From contig CAHJWM010000001.1 of assembly GCA_903642325.1 (NCBI GenBank), positions 62,001-126,000 on the forward strand: a DNA stretch of 64,000 bases, in the 5' to 3' direction. Every line of letters begins with the position of its first letter. The stretch's first letter is position 1. Made by a program: the position numbers and the translations under genes. Under the pieces are notes generated by a model. It was not told the origin of the DNA, made no database searches, and was given only the letters and a program-made list of their open reading frames with translations. This DNA comes from Myxococcales bacterium. Lineage in GTDB: Bacteria > Myxococcota_A > Polyangia > Polyangiales > Polyangiaceae. Positions 25,353-33,920 of the stretch are shown here, one piece after another.

Positions 25353-25400
25353 TTGGTGATGGTCACTCGGAACGCACTGAGCACTCAGCCTTCGGCGGCG
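25353..25400 (+). repeat. REP-like repeat, copy C
   Basis: Plus-strand copy: TTGGTGATGGTCACTCGG (gatggtc at 25358-25364) and GCCTTCGGCG (25388-25397), 23 bases apart. With copy D it makes two nested inverted repeats: gtgaccatca (25319-25328) with tgatggtcac (25356-25365), and gccgaaggct (25287-25296) with agccttcggc (25387-25396). Confidence 0.6.
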
Positions 25401-25416
25401 CGGCCAGCCTGCGCGC

Positions 25417-26409
25417 TCAGATCCCAAACCAGTCCAAGGGCGAGACGGTACCGGTGCCCACTCGGATTTCGAAGTACAGCCGCGCGCGGCCGTCCGGTGC
25501 AGCGCCGACGGTACCCAGCCGCGAGCCCAGGGCGAGATCGTCGCCAACCCGAACATCGATCGAATCGAGACCGGCGCTGACCGTGTAGTAGCTGCCGCCG
25601 TGGTCGAGGATCACGGTCTTGCCGTACGCTGCGTAGGAATCCGCAAAGGCGACACGGCCGGCGTGCACGGCGCGAACGACCGAGCCGGCCGGAGCGAACA
25701 TCTCGAGGCCCGGCCCTTCCGAGCCTGCGCGCCGCGCGCTGCGAATTTCGCTGCGGCCCGTGATCGGAAACGGTAAGCGCCCTCGTGCGCCGACGAAGCC
25801 CCCGCTCGGCGCGGAGTCTGCCGGCCCGACACCGGCGCCGTATACCGCCGTGTGCGCGGAGCCAACGCTGCTCGAGAACGCGCGCGCGAACGCGTCCGCG
25901 CGATCCTGCTCCGAAAGCAACGCATTCCGGGCGACGCTCATGGCCTGAATCTCGGTCTGTAGCGTGGTACGCCGCGCGTCCAGCGAAGCAAGCTGCTCCG
26001 CCAGCGTGATGCGACGCGCGCCCATCTCCCGCTCGAGCGACAGGTCGCGACCCAGCGCGTTGTGCAATCGTTCGAGCCGCACTGCGTGCTCGATGAGCGC
26101 GTCGAATCCGCCCCCTACCGGGAGCAGACCAGCCCTCGCCAAACGTACGTACACGCGGCCGCGCGTCACCGTGCGCGCGTGGGCGGCGTCGGACTCATTA
26201 GCCAAGCGCTCGAGCGCGGCTTTGGTAGCCTCACTTTGGCGCGTCAGCACGCCGAGTAAACGTTCGGAGCCGCCGCCCAGATCACGGGTCGCGGGGGCAT
26301 CGGTTTGGCTCGGACTCGCCGCTTGCGGCGCGTCCGACGGCGCGCCAATCGCGCCTGCGCTAGCCGCGAGCAGCAGCGCGCCAACGATTGGCGCAACCTT
26401 CGCCCTCAT
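25417..26409 (-). CDS. EnvC-like murein hydrolase activator (degenerate LytM/M23 domain)
   Basis: A 330-residue protein starting at ATG 26409, with a signal peptide (VGALLLAASAGAIGA). A long helical/coiled-coil region (~50-190) is followed by a LytM domain (~230-330) with GRSEIRS, AVHAGRVAFADSY..YGKTVILDHGGSYYTVS and a final LYFEIRVGTG...PLDWF. The M23 zinc ligands are largely missing (no H-x-H pair, no His in the YGHN-like position), as in EnvC and NlpD, which activate amidases rather than cut peptidoglycan. Its ATG overlaps the stop of ftsX (ATGA), so it is the third gene of an ftsE-ftsX-envC-like unit acting on septal wall splitting in the periplasm. Confidence 0.85.
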   Translation of the reverse strand: MRAKVAPIVGALLLAASAGAIGAPSDAPQAASPSQTDAPATRDLGGGSERLLGVLTRQSEATKAALERLANESDAAHARTVTRGRVYVRLARAGLLPVGGGFDALIEHAVRLERLHNALGRDLSLEREMGARRITLAEQLASLDARRTTLQTEIQAMSVARNALLSEQDRADAFARAFSSSVGSAHTAVYGAGVGPADSAPSGGFVGARGRLPFPITGRSEIRSARRAGSEGPGLEMFAPAGSVVRAVHAGRVAFADSYAAYGKTVILDHGGSYYTVSAGLDSIDVRVGDDLALGSRLGTVGAAPDGRARLYFEIRVGTGTVSPLDWFGI

Positions 26410-27275
26410 GCGCTGAGCAACCTGCGCACACTGAGCAACGCGGCGAGCGCGCCCAGGGCGGCCCCGGATACGACCAGCGCGAGCGCCAAGCTCCAGGGCA
26501 GGAAGGCCGGCGTCATGCCGAGCAAGGTCGAGAAGCTCGCATCGAAGTGGCTCTGCACGATGGCAAACAACACGCCCAGCAACAAAAGCGCCAGCGTCGC
26601 CCCGAGCGCCCCCTGCACGGCCCCCTCGACCACATACGGGCGCCGCACGTAATCGTCGGTGGCTCCCACGAGCTTCAGCACCTCCACCTCGATGTGACGC
26701 CGCTGCAACGCCAAGCGAATCGTAGACGACACGACGCTCACCACTGCGGCAAGCACCACCAGCGCCAGGAGGCCCGAGGCGGTGACGCCGCCAGCGAGCA
26801 GCGCCGCCAATCGGTCGCTCCAAGCCCCATACGTCTCGACCCGCTCGACCGCGGGCAGCGAGCCCAGCTGAGACGCCAGTTTTTCCAGCCTACTTCCCGC
26901 AAGCTCGCTCTCGATGCTCACTTCGAGCGAGGCCGGAAATGCTTCTGTCGGCAGCGAGTCGATGATCGGGTCATCACTCTGACCGGTCAGCTCATGGCGG
27001 GCATCCTCGCTCGACACGTATTTCACGGCCGTAACGCCGTCGCTCGCGCGAAGCGCGCGCTCGATGCTCGCGATCTGCTCGCGCTCGCTACCCTTTTTCA
27101 CGTACACCGACGCGCGACCAGTGCTCGACCAGCGGTCCCGCACATGGCTCACGTTGACCACGACCAGCAACGCGGAGGCCAAGCACACGAACGCGACCGC
27201 CACCGAAAAGACGCTCAGGGCGTGCAGCCGCCAGTCGTTTTTCGTGCCGCGCCACGCTCTTTCAATGGGAGTCAT
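26406..27275 (-). CDS. ftsX: FtsX-type cell division ABC permease
   Basis: A 289-residue membrane protein with one N-terminal helix (~20-42, VFSVAVAFVCLASALLVVVN), a periplasmic loop of ~130 residues, then three helices near residues ~165-190, ~215-240 and ~260-285, the FtsX topology. Sequence landmarks: IERAWRGTKNDWRLH at the start, and KLVGATDDYVRRPYVVEGAVQGALGA before helix 3. FtsX with FtsE relays ATP hydrolysis to a periplasmic murein-hydrolase activator, here most likely the EnvC-like protein encoded next. The start ATG at 27275 lies 26 bases after the ftsE stop. Confidence 0.88.
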   Translation of the reverse strand: MTPIERAWRGTKNDWRLHALSVFSVAVAFVCLASALLVVVNVSHVRDRWSSTGRASVYVKKGSEREQIASIERALRASDGVTAVKYVSSEDARHELTGQSDDPIIDSLPTEAFPASLEVSIESELAGSRLEKLASQLGSLPAVERVETYGAWSDRLAALLAGGVTASGLLALVVLAAVVSVVSSTIRLALQRRHIEVEVLKLVGATDDYVRRPYVVEGAVQGALGATLALLLLGVLFAIVQSHFDASFSTLLGMTPAFLPWSLALALVVSGAALGALAALLSVRRLLSA

Positions 27276-27301
27276 GTCGATTCTCTTCCGCTCGGGCGCC
27301 C

Positions 27302-28120
27302 TCAGGCGACGCGCCGGCCGATCGCTTCCGCGCTGTCGTGCGGCCCGTCCGTGATGATATCGAGGTCATCCAAGCCGTTCGGCACGTCAGTCGCCTTGCC
27401 CTCGTCCAGCACCACGACGCGCCGCGGGCGGACATCGAGCAGCGAACGATCATGAGTGGCGAAGAGGACGGTGACGCCGGTCTCGTTGATATCCTCGAGT
27501 AGGCCCAGAATGTCGACGGCAAGCTGCGGGTCTAGGTTGCCCGTGGGCTCGTCGGCCAAGAGCAACGCGGGTTCGCCCACGATCGCGCGTGCGATAGCGA
27601 CGCGCTGTTGCTCACCACCGGAGAGCACGCCGGCCAAGTCCGACCCACGACCTCCGAGCCCTACGCGCTCTAGCACCTCACCGACCCGCGTCCGAATCAT
27701 GCGCGGGGGCAAGCCAAGCACTTCCAGAGGCAGCGCGACGTTGTCGAGCACACTCCAGTTCTTCACGAGCTTGAAGTCCTGGAAGATGATGCCGATATTC
27801 CTGCGAAGAAACGGGATTGAAGCTTCCGTTAGGCGTCCGATCTCGCGACCCAGAAATAAGATCCGTCCCGCGTCTACGCTTTCGGCAGCGTACAACAAGC
27901 GCAGCAGGGTGCTCTTGCCTGCGCCCGACGGGCCGGTAATGAACACGAACTCGCCGCGAGCGATCTCTAGCTCCAGACCGCGCAACACTGGGCAATCCGC
28001 GCGGTAGGCCTTGTGCACGCCCTCGAACGTCAGCACGGCGCGCTGCGAGGCCGTCGGATCGAAGCGGCTTCCTTCGCGCAGCGCCGAACGAAAGGCGCGA
28101 CTTTTTCCGCCGGATTCCAT
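27302..28120 (-). CDS. ftsE: FtsE-type cell division ABC ATPase
   Basis: ATP-binding partner of FtsX. Motifs: Walker [25 protein letters not shown], signature [14 protein letters not shown], Walker [13 protein letters not shown] and switch His in [11 protein letters not shown] start at ATG 28120; a longer frame reaches back to 28246 but would cross the divergent formyltransferase gene. Even so, ~25 residues precede the conserved [10 protein letters not shown], and the C-terminus has an extra acidic ~30-residue tail beyond the usual ~220-residue FtsE. Tail function unknown. Confidence 0.9.
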   Translation of the reverse strand: MESGGKSRAFRSALREGSRFDPTASQRAVLTFEGVHKAYRADCPVLRGLELEIARGEFVFITGPSGAGKSTLLRLLYAAESVDAGRILFLGREIGRLTEASIPFLRRNIGIIFQDFKLVKNWSVLDNVALPLEVLGLPPRMIRTRVGEVLERVGLGGRGSDLAGVLSGGEQQRVAIARAIVGEPALLLADEPTGNLDPQLAVDILGLLEDINETGVTVLFATHDRSLLDVRPRRVVVLDEGKATDVPNGLDDLDIITDGPHDSAEAIGRRVA

Positions 28121-28186
28121 CGGCTCGTGGTTAACAGGGAGGTTGGTACCGGCACAACTTTTTGGCAGACTGCTTGACCGAGCCTC

Positions 28187-29131
28187 ATGAAAGTCGCGTA
28201 CTTTGGGCTGCCGCTGGGCGCCCACCTGTTGCTGCAGGACGGACACTCGCTCGAGCCCTGCGTGCTATCGCCGCTCGCCGCGCCGGGTCGCCGTCGCGTG
28301 GCTCGCCGCCTCTTGCCCGAGCACTTTTTCGACGCGCTAGGGGTCGAACCGGCGGCGTTAGAGCAATCGGTCGCCTCCGCTGTGACGCGCTCGCAGCCCG
28401 AGCTGATCGTCAGCTGGTTCTGGACGCGTCTTTTGCCGAGCGCGTGGCTGCGTGCGGCGCGCTTCGGGGGGATCGGGGTTCATCCGTCACTCTTGCCGCG
28501 ACATCGCGGTCCCAACCCCTACTTCTGGACCATCGACGGTGGCGATGCGCAAGCCGGGGTCACGCTCCACACATTGGCTCCGGAGTACGACACGGGAGCC
28601 ATCCTGATGCAGCGCTCGCTCCCCGTTGGCGAGCGGAGCTCATGGCAGCTAGCCCGTGCGCTCGACCGACCTTCGTTATCTTTATTGAGAGAGGGGGTGG
28701 GGCGCTTCGCGCGCTCCCATCCCCCCACGCCAACCGCGCAAGACGAGCAAGCTGCCACGTGGGCGCCCGAGCCCACGGGCCGGGAATTGAACGTCGATTG
28801 GCATTGGACAACGGAGCGCGTTCTGCGCCGCATCCGCGCATTGTCGCCGGTGCCCGGCCTGGCCGTCGAAGTGCGGGGGCTGCGCTTCTTCGTCACCCGC
28901 GCGAGCCCGGCGCGTAAGATAGTGGCCGCGCTCGAACCGGGCGAGGCGGCGGTGGTGGGCACGCCGGAATTGCTTCTGATCCACACCGCTGACGGCGCGA
29001 TCTCGGTCGACCGCGCGGTGCTGGGCGCGGACGAGGCGGAACTGGCGGGAGAAGACCCGCACGCAGAGCTAGCGCCTGAGGGCGAGCTCGATGCCGTCAC
29101 GATCGCCCGCACTGTCGCGGCTAGATCCTGA
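28187..29131 (+). CDS. Methionyl-tRNA formyltransferase-like protein, catalytic Asn apparently lost
   Basis: A formyltransferase-fold protein of 314 residues. The N-terminal catalytic domain has SLLPRHRGPNPYFWTID (101-117) and YDTGAIL (134-140) with Asp135; the C-terminal domain starts near residue 195 (PTGRELNVDWHWTTERVLRRIRAL), as in Fmt. In authentic formyltransferases the block is N-x-H-x-SLLP; here it reads GVHPSLLP (97-104), so the catalytic Asn aligns with Gly97 while His99 and Asp135 remain. It may therefore be a diverged transferase with another substrate or low activity rather than the housekeeping Fmt. Divergent from ftsE. Confidence 0.75.
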   Translation: MKVAYFGLPLGAHLLLQDGHSLEPCVLSPLAAPGRRRVARRLLPEHFFDALGVEPAALEQSVASAVTRSQPELIVSWFWTRLLPSAWLRAARFGGIGVHPSLLPRHRGPNPYFWTIDGGDAQAGVTLHTLAPEYDTGAILMQRSLPVGERSSWQLARALDRPSLSLLREGVGRFARSHPPTPTAQDEQAATWAPEPTGRELNVDWHWTTERVLRRIRALSPVPGLAVEVRGLRFFVTRASPARKIVAALEPGEAAVVGTPELLLIHTADGAISVDRAVLGADEAELAGEDPHAELAPEGELDAVTIARTVAARS

Positions 29132-29221
29132 GCCTGCCATCGCCGACTTTTGCCACAATCTTGTCGAGTACTTGGAATCGGGAACTCGGATGATAGACTG
29201 CCGACACTTGGAGGAACTCCC

Positions 29222-30205
29222 ATGTCCGACCCCGTGACGGCAGCCCGCGCTGCACGTGAAAATCTTGCTCGTGCTCTGGCTGGCTTACAGATGCCGGGTG
29301 TTCCGCCGCAACTGATGGCGGTGGCAGAGCCTGTCGCTCACGCGATGAGCGCGTTGCACCGAATCGAGGCGAGCCACGGAGCAGCCGTTGGTGAAGCGGG
29401 CCCAGCCGCATTGGCCGCCGCACGCCAAGCGCTATCGATTCTTCAAGCGGGCGCGGGCCAGCACCAAGCGGTCGATCAGGCATTAGAGGTGATCGCCAGC
29501 TCGCTGAGTATGATTCACGGCCTCGCCCAGCCGCCGGTGGTTTCGCCGTTTGCAGGCACCGTCGCCGGTGGGCCAGCGTACGCGCCCTCTTTCCCACAAC
29601 CGGCGGCTCAGCCTCCGCCGCCAGTGCCCGCGACGCCCTACGGGCAGCCCGCGTACGGACAGCCCGCGACGCCCTACGGACAGCCCGCGTACGGACAGCC
29701 CGCGCACGGACAGCCCGCGCCGCCCACCCAGGGGCAAGGCGCTTGGCCGCAAGCCGCCTCCGTCCATCCAGCACCCGCTCCGCCACCACCTCACGTCCCG
29801 CCAGCGGGCGCGGCGCTCGGAAGCTCCGCCGCGCAAGCGGCGCGCCCCGCGCCGCTTGCGCCGCCAGCGGGTTCGCTCCGTGTCGAAGCAGAGCTCGGCG
29901 CGCACAGCAGCACTAATTTCTATAAGGGTCTGAGCGGGAACGACGTCATCGACTCGGGCGGGATCTTCGTGTCCACGTATCAAATCCCCGAGATCGGACA
30001 AACACTGTCGATGCGGGTTTCGATGCCCGGAGGCTACGAGTTCGAGGCGGCTGGCATCGTGCGCTGGACGCGGGAAGCGCCTGACTCCGGATCGGACGGC
30101 CAGCCCGGCTACGGCGCGCAGTTCACGCAGATCTCGCCGGAAGGTCGGCAGCTCGTGTATCGCTACGTTCGCAATCGCGAGCCGCTGTTCCACGACGATC
30201 TGTGA
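29222..30205 (+). CDS. PilZ domain protein of the myxobacterial type with a Gln/Pro/Tyr-rich linker
   Basis: A 327-residue protein preceded by a strong ribosome site (GGAGG). Residues 1-110 are helical (ARAARENLARALAGLQ, ARQALSILQAG). Residues ~120-235 are Pro/Ala-rich, with a run of five-residue YGQPA units encoded by a 15-base tandem repeat. The C-terminal ~100 residues are PilZ-like: SSTNFYKGLSGNDVIDSGGIFVSTYQ and FEAAGIVRWTRE. The upstream RxxxR of c-di-GMP binding PilZ domains is not evident, so binding is uncertain. The stop overlaps the GTG of the next gene (GTGA), coupling it to the outer-membrane protein. Confidence 0.8.
   Translation: MSDPVTAARAARENLARALAGLQMPGVPPQLMAVAEPVAHAMSALHRIEASHGAAVGEAGPAALAAARQALSILQAGAGQHQAVDQALEVIASSLSMIHGLAQPPVVSPFAGTVAGGPAYAPSFPQPAAQPPPPVPATPYGQPAYGQPATPYGQPAYGQPAHGQPAPPTQGQGAWPQAASVHPAPAPPPPHVPPAGAALGSSAAQAARPAPLAPPAGSLRVEAELGAHSSTNFYKGLSGNDVIDSGGIFVSTYQIPEIGQTLSMRVSMPGGYEFEAAGIVRWTREAPDSGSDGQPGYGAQFTQISPEGRQLVYRYVRNREPLFHDDL
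29631..29720 (+). repeat. 15-base tandem repeat coding YGQPA units
   Basis: Repeats of TACGGACAGCCCGCG, with a few substitutions and one ACGCCC insertion, encode five copies of YGQPA/HGQPA inside the PilZ gene linker. Such coding repeats change length easily by slippage. Confidence 0.75.
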
Positions 30206-33150
30206 AGCTTGGGCGCCTCGTACGTCGGCTCGTGGGTGCCTGCGTCGGCTTGATCGGAACCTGGGCGCCGGTGGCTCGGGCCGGAGACCCCTACCTCGAG
30301 TGGTATACTCTCCAGACTCCGCATTTTCGTGTCCATTTCCACGGCGGCCTCGAAGACATCGCACAACGAACGGCGAGCAGCGCCGAATCTGTGTACGAGC
30401 GGCTCGTCCCGCAGCTCGGCTGGTCCCCCTCACAGGCGACGGAAATAGTCGTCACCGACGACACGGACTCGGCCAATGGCTCGGCGTCCACGCTGCCGTA
30501 CAACACCGTGCGCCTGTTCGCGACGGCGCCCGACGACATGTCGCCGCTCGGAGATTACGACAACTGGATCAACGAGCTCATCACCCACGAGTACACGCAT
30601 ATCCTCCAGATCGACAACACCTCGGGCCTGCCCGCGGTGGGCAATGCGCTGCTCGGTAAAACCTTCGCTCCCAATCAAGCGCAACCGCGCTGGATCCTCG
30701 AGGGCTTGGCCGTCGTAATGGAGTCGTCACACACCTCGGGTGGCCGGCTCAAATCCACGCAGTTCGACATGTATTTACGCGCGGACGTACTCGAGCACCG
30801 TCTCGCGCCCCTCGATCAGATCAGCAATCCGGCGCGTCGCTGGCCGGGCGGCAATCTCTGGTACTTGTACGGCGCCGAGTTCATCGGCTGGATCGTCGAC
30901 ACTTACGGACCCGACACGTTCGCCGCGGTCGCCGCTGACTATGGCGCGACGGTCATTCCCTGGGGCATCAATCGCTCCATACGACGCGTCACGGGGCGCA
31001 CGTACGAAGAGCTGTACCGCGGCTGGCAGACGTTTCTCGAGCGCAAGTACGGCGACCAAGAAAGAGCGGTGCGAGCGCGTGGGCTGCGCGAAGGGCGCCA
31101 GCTCACCCACCGCGGCTACGTCGCGGCCACTCCGCGTTTCATGCCGCCCTGCGCTGGCGCACGGCGTTTGGCCTACGAGCGCGATGACGGCAATACCACC
31201 GCGGGAGTGTACGCCATCGACACCGGCTCCCCCGACCCAGATGCCGGCGCGGAGCTCATCGCGCGCTCGAGCGGGCGCGGGCTCGGCTTTGGCCTGGACT
31301 GCTCGCTCTACTTCGATAATCCCGCGCCCTCGCGACGTTTTTACATGTTCAGCGATCTAGTGCGGCAGCCCGCCAGCACCCGCTCGCCTTCAGGGCTGGA
31401 ACGCAATCGTCAGCGCTTGACCGTCGGAGCGCGCGCCAGCGCGCCCGACGTCAGCCCAGATGGCCGCTTGATCACATATGTGACGAATCGCGCGGGAACG
31501 AGCACGCTCCGTATCGCCCGATTGACTCCACAACACGAGCTCGAGGCGGAGCGCGCGCTCGTGCCGAGCGCACAATACGAGCAAGCGTACACGCCACGTT
31601 TCTCGCCGGACGGCGAGCACGTGGCTTACAGCGCGTGGACGCGTGGTGGGTACCGTGACGTGCGCGTCGTGAACGTGCGCACCGGCGCCTTCTTCGAGCT
31701 CATGCACGATCGCGCGCTCGATCAGCAGCCAGTCTGGGCGCCCGACGGCAAGACGCTGTATTTCGTCTCCGACCGCACCGGCATCCCCAACGTCTTTGCT
31801 TACGAACTGGAGTCGCATGCGATCGAGCAGGTAACGAACGTGCTGATCGGCGCTTACATGCCTACGGTCTCGAATGACGGCCGTCGGTTGGTCTACGTGG
31901 GATACACGTCGACCGGCTTCGACCTATTCGAGCTGACGCTCGATCGCGATCTCTACTTGAAGGCGCCCGATGCGCTCGATGAGCGAGCGGAGGGCTTCGA
32001 GCCAAGCCTCAGCCATGCCTGGCCGGTCGGGACCTATAATCCTTTACCGACCTTGCGGCCTCGCGCTTATACCTTGGCGTATGGCTTAGGCACGTTCGGA
32101 GACACCCTGACGGTCAGCACCAGCGGCGCCGACGCCATCGGCCGTCACGCCTTCGATGCGGCATTGGCAATTCCCGTCAGCGGCCGAGGCGAGATCCAAG
32201 GCAACCTCGATTACTCTTATAATCGGCTGCCATTTTCATTTCGCGCGGGGTTATTTCGTTCCGCCTCGCCGCGCATGGACTATCGCTATGGGGATCTGAA
32301 CCCGCTCACGACCGAGCGCACCACCGGCGTCACGACGGGTATTTCGTGGGCGGCCCCGGGCGAGTTCGACGGGCAGAGCCTTTCGCTCAACTACACCATC
32401 GCGAATTACGGCCGCGATCTGCCGGTGGGAACACGCGGCGAACCCTACGCGCTCACTACGATCACTCCTGATCGCGGCTACCTCGGCCTAGTGCATTTGG
32501 GATACGGCTACAGCAATGCGCAGAGCACCACCTACGCCATCAGCAATGAAAAGGGCCTGACGCTCGGGGTCGGGCTCGACGAAGCCGCGCACGCGCTCGG
32601 CAGCGAGAGCACCTTGACCGCAATCGGCGGCGTGCTCACGGCATATGCCCGACTGCCTTGGGGGCAGCACCACGTGCTGGCACTCGGGTTGTCCGGCGGC
32701 ACCTCGCTCGGCAGCTACAGCAAGCGCGGTCTGTACAGCACCGGAGGCTTCGTGAACGCTTCCCTGTACGACGAATACAATAGCGTGGTCAGGCAGAGCG
32801 CGTTCGTGCTGCGAGGCTATGCGCCGGGCCAGTTCGTAGGTACGGCCTACAACTTGCTCAACGCCGAATACCGGTTTCCACTCCTGTACGCCGATCGCGG
32901 GCTCAGCACGCTGCCGGTCTTCCTGCGTACATTGAGTGGCATTTTTTTCTTTGACTACGGCGGCGCGTACAATCGAATCGATCCGGACCACCCATTCCGC
33001 ATGCTGCATGGCAGCCTCGGTGCCGAGCTCTGGGTCGAGGCCGTGACGGGCTACTTCGTCCAGAGCAATCTGCGCTTGGGGCTGGCTCGGGGCCTGGATC
33101 ATGAGGCGAACGGGGTTCAAACCTATGCGGTCTTGGTTGCTGGATTTTGA
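30202..33150 (+). CDS. Outer-membrane protein: HExxH peptidase, TolB-like propeller and C-terminal beta-barrel
   Basis: A 982-residue protein with a Sec signal peptide (MKLGRLVRR ... PVARA-GD). A gluzincin-type metallopeptidase domain holds H129-E-Y-T-H133 and Glu167 (WILEGLAVV, 33 residues later), the HExxH...E zinc site of M1-like clan MA proteases. Residues ~300-620 contain repeated WD40-like/PD40 blades (for example ASAPDVSPDGRLITYVTNRAG, RFSPDGEHVAYSAWT, PVWAPDGKTLYFVSDRTG), as in TolB. Residues ~640-982 look like an outer-membrane barrel of the surface-antigen/D15 type, ending in aromatic Phe (VLVAGF). The gene starts at a GTG overlapping the stop of the PilZ gene. Likely a surface or periplasmic protease anchored by its own barrel; substrate unknown. 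Confidence 0.82.
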   Translation: MKLGRLVRRLVGACVGLIGTWAPVARAGDPYLEWYTLQTPHFRVHFHGGLEDIAQRTASSAESVYERLVPQLGWSPSQATEIVVTDDTDSANGSASTLPYNTVRLFATAPDDMSPLGDYDNWINELITHEYTHILQIDNTSGLPAVGNALLGKTFAPNQAQPRWILEGLAVVMESSHTSGGRLKSTQFDMYLRADVLEHRLAPLDQISNPARRWPGGNLWYLYGAEFIGWIVDTYGPDTFAAVAADYGATVIPWGINRSIRRVTGRTYEELYRGWQTFLERKYGDQERAVRARGLREGRQLTHRGYVAATPRFMPPCAGARRLAYERDDGNTTAGVYAIDTGSPDPDAGAELIARSSGRGLGFGLDCSLYFDNPAPSRRFYMFSDLVRQPASTRSPSGLERNRQRLTVGARASAPDVSPDGRLITYVTNRAGTSTLRIARLTPQHELEAERALVPSAQYEQAYTPRFSPDGEHVAYSAWTRGGYRDVRVVNVRTGAFFELMHDRALDQQPVWAPDGKTLYFVSDRTGIPNVFAYELESHAIEQVTNVLIGAYMPTVSNDGRRLVYVGYTSTGFDLFELTLDRDLYLKAPDALDERAEGFEPSLSHAWPVGTYNPLPTLRPRAYTLAYGLGTFGDTLTVSTSGADAIGRHAFDAALAIPVSGRGEIQGNLDYSYNRLPFSFRAGLFRSASPRMDYRYGDLNPLTTERTTGVTTGISWAAPGEFDGQSLSLNYTIANYGRDLPVGTRGEPYALTTITPDRGYLGLVHLGYGYSNAQSTTYAISNEKGLTLGVGLDEAAHALGSESTLTAIGGVLTAYARLPWGQHHVLALGLSGGTSLGSYSKRGLYSTGGFVNASLYDEYNSVVRQSAFVLRGYAPGQFVGTAYNLLNAEYRFPLLYADRGLSTLPVFLRTLSGIFFFDYGGAYNRIDPDHPFRMLHGSLGAELWVEAVTGYFVQSNLRLGLARGLDHEANGVQTYAVLVAGF

Positions 33151-33236
33151 GCGATCCGCTCTGCGCTCCCAGCCGACCGAGTACTTTGGCCGTCGGTTTC
33201 TTTCCCGCTTGCACTGCGGCCTGCTAGCCACGGCTC

Positions 33237-33725
33237 ATGGCACCCTCTCGCGGCCTCGGCTTCCTGATCCTTTCCGGCGTTCTCTCCCTTTCTGATTGCA
33301 TGATGCCTCCGCCGGCGTCCGAAAAGGCGACCGACGCGGCGCGCGAGCTGAACGTTGCCGCGCGCTTTGGGCGAATCGACGTTGCCGCCGGGCTCGCCGC
33401 GAGTGGGGCGCGAGAGGCATTCATTCTCCGGCGCGCAACTTGGGGCGGCGACATCCGCGTCGTGGACGTCGAGCTCGGGGGCCTGACCATGCCTGACTCA
33501 GCGCACGCCGTCTTCCAGGTCGACTATGCCTGGATACGCACGGACGAGGACACCTTGCGCAGCACACGGGTCGCCCAGCACTGGAGCTCGATCGGCGGCG
33601 CGTGGGCACTCGAGAGCGAAAAACGAGTCGCCGGCGACGTGGGTCTGTTCGGCGAGCACGTGGACGTGTTGCGGCCGCGCCAACATGACACTCAGTTTGC
33701 GACCAAGGTGATCCGCGAAGACTGA
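33237..33725 (+). CDS. Predicted lipoprotein, unknown function
   Basis: A 162-residue protein with a hydrophobic N-terminus (LGFLILSGVLSLSDC) ending in a cysteine in a lipobox-like but non-canonical context (SDC). The mature part has a probably alpha/beta core: RELNVAARFGRIDVAAGLA, FILRRATWGGDIRVVDVELGG, HAVFQVDYAWIRTDEDTLRSTRVAQHW. It resembles small conserved secreted proteins of this phylum by architecture only. It begins 86 bases after the outer-membrane protein stop on the same strand. Confidence 0.6.
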   Translation: MAPSRGLGFLILSGVLSLSDCMMPPPASEKATDAARELNVAARFGRIDVAAGLAASGAREAFILRRATWGGDIRVVDVELGGLTMPDSAHAVFQVDYAWIRTDEDTLRSTRVAQHWSSIGGAWALESEKRVAGDVGLFGEHVDVLRPRQHDTQFATKVIRED

Positions 33726-33773
33726 GGGCTTCGCGAGCAATGCGGGCGCTTCAGCAAGCGCGCCGCGATGCTC

Positions 33774-33920
33774 TCAAGCTTTGGAGGCTTTTTTGCTCGG
33801 CTTAGTCGTCTTGCGTGACGCCTTGGCGGCCTCTGCGCGGCGGGCCAGCCGCTCCTTCTTCTTCTGCTGGCCCCTGCGGCGAGTCATCTTCTCGGAATTG
33901 CGGCTGTCGAATCGTCCCAT
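33774..33920 (-). CDS. Short basic protein, 48 residues
   Basis: A short open frame reading MGRFDSRNSEKMTRRRGQQKK... with 21 Lys/Arg of 48 residues. It has an ATG at 33920, a stop at 33774 and lies in a gap between larger genes. The MGRFDSRNS opening is of the kind I recall for short Lys/Arg-rich proteins in this phylum, but this is from memory. The composition fits an RNA- or ribosome-binding protein. The ribosome site is weak (GGAAACGAAG). Too short for most gene finders. Confidence 0.55.
   Translation of the reverse strand: MGRFDSRNSEKMTRRRGQQKKKERLARRAEAAKASRKTTKPSKKASKA

Larger units (their letters stand above)
25088..25416. other. Intergenic region with an inverted pair of REP-like repeats
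   Basis: No gene is visible in these 329 bases. The left end holds the ribosome site of 24611-25087. The right half carries two head-to-head copies of the intergenic repeat (25283-25330 and 25353-25400). Confidence 0.6.
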
